From positions 372,001 through 436,000 of the forward strand of contig JAKLMB010000030.1 in NCBI GenBank assembly GCA_022813625.1: DNA of 64,000 nucleotides, in the 5' to 3' direction. Under the pieces are notes generated by a model. The model saw only the letters and a list, made by a program, of their open reading frames with translations. It searched no databases and was not told the DNA's origin. Positions 57,301 through 64,000 of the stretch are shown one piece after another. The DNA is from Aaosphaeria pasadenensis (taxonomy: Eukaryota > Ascomycota > Dothideomycetes > Pleosporales). The position numbers and the translations under genes are program-made. Numbering within the stretch: the stretch's first letter is position 1; every line of letters starts with the position of its first letter.

Positions 57301-59136
57301 TTACTACACTTAAGAACAACACATGGCGATGGAGGTGGCTATGTGCGATCGGACGAGTTTCAGGTTTTGCACTGTGGATGACGGACGGTATTACTTTTCG
57401 AGATGGTATTGGAATCGCATGACTGACGTCCGAACCCCCCATGGCCAACAGCAGCAGCAGTAACCATTTCTGCACACGAGTTTTCTCCGACCGCATCTCC
57501 CCTACCCCTTGGACCTGCAGCCTGGTGTACCTATTGCTACAAATCGATAGTGGACCTCTTTTGTAGCTTTTCGCTGGACCATGAAGGGGCCCCGATGTTT
57601 TTGGGGGAACACACCAGCACCAGTGCCGGACCGTTGCTCGTCGGCTTTCGGCTTTCAGCGCTAAGTCAAGAGATTCCACACCTTAACAAAACGTAAATTC
57701 ATGGGCCGAGTCGCCGACAGTACACTAGGGAAGAAGCCACAAGCCCTTCGTATCTCCACGTTCTGCCCAAGCAAATGGCACTCCACTCTGCTACTGTACT
57801 TGTAGCCTCCCGCCAACAGCTAGAAGGGGACAACAGGGTATAAGATTTATCCACTTCGAGACATGCGCCAGTCTCTTCGCTCTAAAAGTGCAGAAAGATT
57901 TTATGACTGTCTGACGCTACGCTACGAGCTCTGTATAGTGTGCTGTCTAACAACGTCATGAACGCGACCTCAAATTCTGCACAGGCTCACTGCTAGCTAG
58001 CAAGATAACCGAGCGGGGACAATTAAGTCTTTCCTGAGCAAATTGCAAAAGTCGCAAAAGACGAAGAGAATCTTAGCCCGCCCCAATGTCAAGGCCTTTG
58101 AACCCGGACCAAATCGCCAACAATAGAAATGACCCGGGACCCTTTCGACTCTTCCTCTCACAGGCGGCAGCAAACACCCCGCGGAGCACACTGGGTCGCT
58201 TTATCTTCCTAGGTACTCGACTAGGTCAATTGCAGTATGCGATACGTGCATGTTCCCCTTCTCGTCTGTTAGCGCAGAACAGCCCAGCCCCAGCCCACCC
58301 TCCCCACTAAGTCCACTCTGGCACGCACGCAGAAACCCGCCTTCCGATTCATGTTAGCAAGTCACTTGTATTTCCACTACATTGCGAAATATTGCCTAGC
58401 TTCTCTTCGAGTCTTACTCCTACCTGCCATTTCCACTCATCCACCATTCCCTTATCCTGAAGTGCTTTATGGGCGGGGCAGCTCGTCTGTTGGGGTCTTA
58501 TTGACCAACAAACACCAACAGCTTATGTTAATCTATAATGTATGCGTCTTGCGCACTTTTCATCGGTCAGCATCACGCATGGCTTTCTCATACTTTTCTT
58601 GATAATCGAAAGAATGACATGAGACAATTTATTCCATCGGCCTCAATTCCTGAATGGGTATTTTACCTAGGTACTCAGGCAATTAGCGTCCACGAGAAAG
58701 AGAGTATGCATTCACGTGCGTATACGTCACGTGCTTACGTATACCCTCATTTATCAGGCATGTCAGCCGACATCGGACGACCATTTTCAATTCCCTCTAA
58801 CTACGAGTATCATTTGGTTTGAGAACGCGGCGTTGTGGACGCGTATGTTTCTACAACTGGACTGGGTGATTCGTATTCGCGTGACGCAAGTCAGAGCAAA
58901 TTGGGCGTTTCTTTTCTTATCGGATCGAATCTTATCTGATCCCTTTGATCTGTCTCACTAATTTGCGCTTACGGCTCTCTGAATATCTTCATTGTTGGCC
59001 CGCTTTATGTTTTGATGATTATATGCATAGCATGTCTTGTAGGTGATATTTTCAAGCTTCAGTCTCATCGTCTGCGTTTGTTGTAGCGCGTCGTACTTGT
59101 TCTGTGAATCTCGTCTCATGATCTCATAACGTCGAT
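54351..59136. other. Gene-poor region downstream of the C2H2 zinc-finger gene
   Basis: About 4.8 kb without a supportable gene. The longest open frame (to 56411 on the plus strand) has no ATG before its last ~105 codons and no recognisable protein. Composition is normal. It includes a short (TGCC)n microsatellite at about 57123-57142 and GTCA repeats near 56269. Nothing points to a transposon. Confidence 0.45.
57123..57142. repeat. (TGCC)n microsatellite
   Basis: About four to five imperfect tandem TGCC units (TTGCCTGCCTGCCTGCC). Short and unremarkable. Confidence 0.8.
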
Positions 59137-60972
59137 ATGTACATCAAACAACTTCTCCCACTCGTCTCTCTTCCTCTCTACATTACTTCCGCCCAGACGA
59201 CCGAAAATCATGCGCCTCACCCAAATGCAAACCATATCTTCAACGCGCTGCACTCCTCCATGCGCCAATGGGGCTCCTCGCTGAACCACAATGGGATGTC
59301 CTTCTTCCTGGCCACGGTCCCCGCTCACACGCAGCTCTACCACGGAACGTGGAAGGAAGAGGCGATCACGGGTACGGAATGGCTCGCGTTCGAACCGGAA
59401 CATGCTTTGATTTTCGCACGCCCGAGACGCTCTGGTCCGCCTATGAAGCCGAAGCCTGGACACCCGCCGCCGTCGCCGCCGCCAGGGAAAGGATATCAGC
59501 CTCATCATGATGGACAACCACCACCACCAGGACCGTTCGACAAAGGTGGACCGCCACGGGGGAAAGGAGGGCCACCGCCACCACCACCATTTCCCTTCGA
59601 CTTCCACCATGGAGGCCCCGGAGATGCAAGAAGAAGAGACGGCAAAGGAAAGGAAGACCACCCTCACCACGACATCGTCGGCGCAGAACGCCAGCACCGA
59701 CAGCAATTCCCCATGAACCACCATCCCGAAGGCAACAGCAACAGCAACGACGAGGACGACGAGGACGACCCACCACGCCACGGATACCTGCACACCTACG
59801 CCCCGCCCAGACCGCTCAACCTCCTCTACATCGACGGCATGTCGGCCGGGAAGACGCCGAACGGCACGCTCGACACGCAGGACCTGCTGCTGCTCAACTG
59901 GACCTCGGCAGGGGCCGGCGAGAACATGTGGCGCGAGTACGATCGCGCGGTCGGCATGTGCAACATGACGAGGGACGTGTGGGCGGGCGGCAAGATCGAT
60001 GGGGTTATCAGGATGGAAGGAGGGTTTGAGATTATTCTTTGCGATTTCGAGAAGTATGGGTCCCCTATGCTAACCATCACATGCTGTTTAGTCATGTGTG
60101 AATTCATGCTAACCACGTGTAGGTCCCTCGAACTTAAAGAAGCCATGCCCGTGAGGGGCTGGAATTGGGGCGGCATGATGGGTGGGTGGTCGTACTACCA
60201 AGCCATCGCGAAGAGGTATCATGGCATTGGGGGTGGCCGGGTCGAGTTGGACTATGAAAACTTCGTTACCGTGTTCAATTACCCTGAAATGAACATCTGG
60301 GACAACGACGTCCAGTCTGACGTCCGCATGCCAAGACTGCAGAACGTAGCCGTGGACGACTTGGCGAAGGTGAGAGAAGCGGTCACAAGCATGATACTAG
60401 CGAGACAGGAGAGGAAAGAGAAAGGAGAAGATGACAGGAACTGGCAGGAGATCGTCGATATGGTAGTGATGCGCTACAGCTCCGCACTGCATTATCTGCA
60501 GACCAAGGCACGACATGACGGGGACCAATTCGCAGACGTCCTTGCCTCGTTGCTCCGTCCGTTCGTTGACAACTCGGAACGGAATAAGACGCTTGAGACG
60601 AGGCGCTGTGTCGCGCAGGTGGTGCCGGTACTGCCAGATGACTCCAAGAGTACGATTGGCTTGAGCCGTCGCTCCATATACGATGTCACAGCGCGTATAT
60701 GTGGCACGCTGCTCGCTGCGTACGATTCCTCCACGCAGGATATTTCGTTGTTGCCTAGACAGTCGTCATCTCCCCCGCCAGCACATGCGTTGGAGCTTGT
60801 CGACGAATTGGTGGCGTGGCTACAGTGGTCAACCTGGAAGGAGTGCAGGGGGTGTGAGGATGAAGAGCTTTGCATGATCCCAATTTGGCCTGTCGGAACG
60901 CATGAGGACCATAGGAATCCGCAATGTCGCAATGAGAAGTCGGCGAGCGAGAGACGTGGGTACTGGGGTTAA
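59137..60972 (+). CDS. Secreted Pro/His/Gly-rich protein of unknown function
   Basis: Two exons, 59137-60053 and 60123-60972, about 588 residues. A signal peptide (MYIKQLLPLVSLPLYITSAQ) is followed by NHIFNALHSSMRQWGSSLNHNGMSFFLATVPAHTQLYHG. I recall this motif from uncharacterised proteins of other ascomycetes. A long Pro/Gly/His-rich insert (about 100-190) and an acidic Asp/Glu patch near 210 separate it from a globular region with RPLNLLYIDGMSAGKT. The C-terminus has a Cys-rich WKECRGCEDEELC. The 69-nt intron is a multiple of three with no stop; a GTATGG donor, GCTAAC branch and GTGTAG acceptor support removal. No domain, enzyme motif or anchor is recognised. It is probably extracellular or in the secretory pathway. 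Confidence 0.75.
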   Translation: MYIKQLLPLVSLPLYITSAQTTENHAPHPNANHIFNALHSSMRQWGSSLNHNGMSFFLATVPAHTQLYHGTWKEEAITGTEWLAFEPEHALIFARPRRSGPPMKPKPGHPPPSPPPGKGYQPHHDGQPPPPGPFDKGGPPRGKGGPPPPPPFPFDFHHGGPGDARRRDGKGKEDHPHHDIVGAERQHRQQFPMNHHPEGNSNSNDEDDEDDPPRHGYLHTYAPPRPLNLLYIDGMSAGKTPNGTLDTQDLLLLNWTSAGAGENMWREYDRAVGMCNMTRDVWAGGKIDGVIRMEGGFEIILCDFEKYGSPMLTITCCLVMCEFMLTTCRSLELKEAMPVRGWNWGGMMGGWSYYQAIAKRYHGIGGGRVELDYENFVTVFNYPEMNIWDNDVQSDVRMPRLQNVAVDDLAKVREAVTSMILARQERKEKGEDDRNWQEIVDMVVMRYSSALHYLQTKARHDGDQFADVLASLLRPFVDNSERNKTLETRRCVAQVVPVLPDDSKSTIGLSRRSIYDVTARICGTLLAAYDSSTQDISLLPRQSSSPPPAHALELVDELVAWLQWSTWKECRGCEDEELCMIPIWPVGTHEDHRNPQCRNEKSASERRGYWG

Positions 60973-63110
60973 TGCGGGCTGTCTGGTGTAGGCACGATGA
61001 GGGGTTGTGTAAGCTCACAACACACACTCTCGATGTATGTAACGCGTTCTACCTACGGAATGGTATGGTATTGCTGTTACTTCTTTGGTTATTCTTGCAT
61101 GGCTAGCTTTGTATATACTAGCGATGTCCAAAGTCATGGTAGGCTGAGATATATGGTCACTCTCACAATAATTAATAGTTCCGCCAAACTCGCGTGCCTG
61201 GGCAATTTGAAAAGCTGGATTCAAGTGTTTAGACTCGTCGCCGGTGACTCTACTAGAATCCGTGCAATAGATACGTTGAAAGGAGCTGCACCTTGATACG
61301 ACTTATGGTCCCTAAGGAAAATAAATCCCTTGACTCCTGCATCATAAAAGCAATGTACCACTAAGGTCCTATTTCATGAAAGAGGGCGAGCTCCGCCCTC
61401 TCAAAGTGAGGCTACGAACCTCATCAGGAAAGCAGTAAACTGACAAACGAATCCGGAAAATGGCCACGACTGGATGGAAAGCACATGATCATACCGAAGT
61501 GCATACCAATAAGAGAATAGTGGCATTCTAGACGTTGAGACCGATCATTTATGTATCGCCTTGGCAGTTGTGTGGGTGATCAGCATGTTAAACGATGTGC
61601 GGCGATTCCGTAGGTGAAGACGGAATGCTCTACACGCAAACAGAACTTAGAAGTCAGCTATTGCATTGCTCTGCTCGCCCATCCGTGTATGCCCTACGAA
61701 AACTTCGAGAGATATGCTCCCCATCGGGTATCGGACCAATATTGTACGGATAATGCCTGTGCTAGCCAGGCATTGGCACTTCATCCTTGACCACGCTTAT
61801 CTCATCAAGACGCGTGCGAGAGGCACACAGAGGTCTGGTGAGAAATCTGTCGCCCTAGATGCCCATGCCTGACCGGTTCGTGCGAGATATCGAAGCCATT
61901 GCCATGTTCGGCAATTGCCATCGAGGCTCATGATCGAGCGGCGCCACAGTCCCCTGTGCCACACTCTATGATTTATGAAGGCAATTGAGACGGATAAGCC
62001 ACAATTGGTCAGATCATGGCAGAAAGCGCCGTCTGACTTTCATAAAGTTTGCGATGGGCGGATGGTTGCAGTAATACGCCCCATGATGCGGGTGCAGGCA
62101 AGGTGCACGCCAATGAGATTGATTCACTTCCGTAGATTATGGTGGGCGTATACAGCCTTCATGGAGGAGAGCGAAGGTAGTCGGTGAGACAGTAATTGCT
62201 CGATTGTGTTTAACCACAGCAGATCAAAGATGTTCTTGTGGACATGATCGCTGTCAGATACGTGGATATTCCCTTTACGAGGTTGGCGTTAGATGAGCGT
62301 GTGGGGCAATGCAGGTTGGGATTGGTCGATTCGACATAGGGCTGACTGGTGGCAACTGTTCAAATCCAAGCGAACAACATGTATACAACAGTCTGACAGA
62401 AGCGATGGGGATACTTTGAGAAGTCGGTCAGGGAAGCGCGGCTATGGAGAACCCGTGGATACAGAAATCATCGTCCTTCCCTTACATCCAGGGACCAAAC
62501 AATACCGGCCATATGATTCGAGGTCCCATAAAGGAATGGCGTGAGAGATTATATACGCAACAGCCGGCCGAGGCAAGGCTTTATTGTGATTGAGAAATAT
62601 CTCTGTCTATCCTATGCTTGGACCTAGAATGACTGCAGCGTTGATCGATGCATGTCAAAAGGTGATGGGCCACGTTGCACCAACAACCTAAGCAACAGAG
62701 TCATTGTCGAAAGTACTCAATGGCCTCTTGTTGCTAGAACAGAAGCATTGCCATCGGTCAAGAGCTAGCAGCGCGCGTGGAGCTCTGTACGTTGTGAATG
62801 GGGAGGTTTACACCGTTTACAGAGGTGTTCTTGGGCGAAAGATCTGCTAATCTCCATATTGAGGTGCTCCGGGCGCGGGCCATCAAACGATGATATTAGG
62901 GAGCCAGGTGCTTCTCCTTTCGAATGTACACTTTGCTGTACTTAACAGGAAAGTATTTCTTGCGCCGTTGGCGTGTGAGCAATTCCATTTACACGGAGGT
63001 TTGACCACGCGCATGTGGCCATCTTAACGTGTGCGCTCTACTGATATGATGAGATGGCGTGCAAACTTTGGGTATCATGAGACTTCCAGAAGCGATGTGA
63101 ATCGCTCGTA
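60973..63110. other. Gene-poor region
   Basis: About 2.1 kb with no supportable gene; open frames are short and featureless. It includes a short palindrome at 61381-61401. Confidence 0.45.
61381..61401. repeat. Short GC-rich hairpin
   Basis: AGAGGGCG and CGCCCTCT form a perfect 8-bp stem around a 5-base loop. It lies about 400 bp after the secreted-protein gene and could form a hairpin in a read-through transcript. No function is known. Confidence 0.7.
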
Positions 63111-63529
63111 TCAGCTAGATAAGCCTCCAAAGTTGGGATCGTTGACGACTCTCCAGAAGCCGTAGATGATGCCTAGGAAACAAAGCACCACCATAGCTTG
63201 GCCAACCCATTCGGGAAGACTCCGCGACGTGCCTTCTATGTCGCTGCTTGCAACGGAGGAGACATCCGGGCTAGGATAAGCTCTGTAGGTGCCATAGTCC
63301 GGGGGAGGTCCGACGAGGAGAGGGGAATGGGAAGAGTGGGTGGCGTCATCGTAGGACGGCGGAGGTTCTTCTGGAGGATATTCGTGATAGGCTGGGCGGT
63401 GCTCTGCAGATGGTGGGGGTAGCTGGCTCGGAGGATCCTATATGGAAGTGTCAATAGCTGCCGGATGGGCTATATAAGGCGATCTGGCAGAGATGTATCA
63501 AGACATACCGTATAATGATGGTTGTCCAT
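63111..63529 (-). CDS. Small single-pass membrane protein with two PPxY motifs
   Basis: Two minus-strand exons, 63529-63509 (21 nt, seven codons) and 63437-63111, 115 residues. GTATGT donor and ATATAG acceptor join in phase. The N-terminal ~75 residues are Pro/Tyr/Ser-rich with two PPxY motifs, PPSY (33-36) and PPDY (52-55), which bind WW domains. One membrane helix follows (WVGQAMVVLCFLGIIYGFW, about 84-102), and a short tail ends NDPNFGGLSS. No signal peptide precedes it. In fungi, PPxY membrane proteins are often adaptors that recruit the ubiquitin ligase Rsp5; that role is inference. The short first exon makes it easy to miss. No named family is recognised. Confidence 0.65.
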
Positions 63530-64000
63530 GGCTAAGCTGTCATGTGTATGTGCAGATGCGAGGGTAGCGACAAGTAGAGTCTCTTATACACATCTAAACG
63601 GCATGAGAACGGGAGGACGACCGTTGGATGGTATTGATTGTGTAGGCGTCGACCTATTGCAAAAGTAGAGTAGATATCAGGTATTGTAGCCGGTGTCGTC
63701 GTCTGTTGTTTGGTGTTGGACCCTCGTCGCCGCAGCCGCCGCCAATAAGCGCACGGGCTCCCGCCATTCGTTACGGTTACGAGTCTCGCAACGTCAACTC
63801 TTTCGGAGCTCCAAATATCAACGATAGGCAGAAGCTTCAAGATTCCCCATTCTGGCTCTTTAAGCATGTCAACCGTCCTCAAAACGATTCACGGTCACTT
63901 CTACAGCTGTTCGGCCCAGCATGTCTCATGATTCCCCTGCGAACTTGCAGCTATTTTCCCCAACGGGTTCTGGTCGCAATTCACCTTCCCCGCGAATCGC
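63530..64000. other. Upstream region of the PPxY membrane protein
   Basis: The last 470 bp hold no recognisable gene and presumably include the promoter of the PPxY gene. A gene could begin beyond the window edge. Confidence 0.45.

Noticed and set aside
57260..57679. 139-codon open frame on the minus strand
   Set aside because: No coding-like pattern and no plausible splice partners.
59116..59793. 225-codon minus-strand frame
   Set aside because: It is the antisense shadow of the Pro/His-rich coding sequence of the secreted protein; repetitive codons keep it open.
1..64000. CRISPR arrays, operons and ribosome binding sites
   Set aside because: The window is eukaryotic nuclear DNA; no regularly spaced repeat array is present.

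Overview
The window is nuclear DNA of a filamentous ascomycete (Pezizomycotina). Genes have short GT-AG introns of about 45-105 nt, often with CTAAC-like branch points, and lie close together in both orientations. They include Ski3, Rsc1/2, Rsa3, Vps41, Gaa1, Rpn9, complex I subunits, Trm10 and an OXR1/TLDc protein. A Dothideomycete is my best guess, from the BTB-type proteins and an AT-rich RIP-like patch, but the sequence alone does not prove it. I identify 27 protein-coding genes with reasonable support, two more doubtful ones and one intron-containing elongator tRNA-Met.

Layout. 0.5-11.3 kb: an NTF2/SnoaL-like protein, the RSC chromatin-remodelling subunit Rsc1/2, the deubiquitinase Otu1, the Ski3 subunit of the cytoplasmic exosome cofactor, and ribosome assembly factor Rsa3. 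Ski3 is broken: its first 287 residues are on the + strand (9679-10542) and the remaining 1145 on the - strand (5803-9337), head to head. This is what a local inversion of about 1.2 kb inside the gene would give. 11.5-21.7 kb: an accessory block that begins at a 230-bp extremely AT-rich patch. It holds a Zn2Cys6 regulator, an acetoacetate-decarboxylase-like protein, a dimethylformamidase-like metalloenzyme, an MFS transporter and a 2-oxoglutarate/Fe(II) dioxygenase, and looks like a small catabolic or specialised-metabolism cluster.

21.8-35.5 kb: dense housekeeping genes, mostly in divergent pairs: a mitochondrial RMND1/Mrx10-like protein with Vps41, Gaa1 with rhomboid Rbd2, tRNA-Met, and Rpn9 with the 40-kDa (NDUFA9) complex I subunit. 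36.2-42 kb: three BTB or BTB-like genes, one with a RING finger inserted inside the BTB fold. 42.3-47.2 kb: GRIM-19 with Trm10, an OXR1/TLDc protein and a short-chain dehydrogenase with a GC-AG intron.

47.2-64 kb is gene-poor. It holds a possible small secreted protein, a C2H2 zinc-finger protein isolated by about 4.9 kb upstream and 4.8 kb downstream, a secreted Pro/His-rich orphan, and a 115-residue single-pass membrane protein with two PPxY motifs that was assembled from two exons by eye. Exon boundaries were placed by reading splice sites and keeping frame; none is supported by transcripts here.
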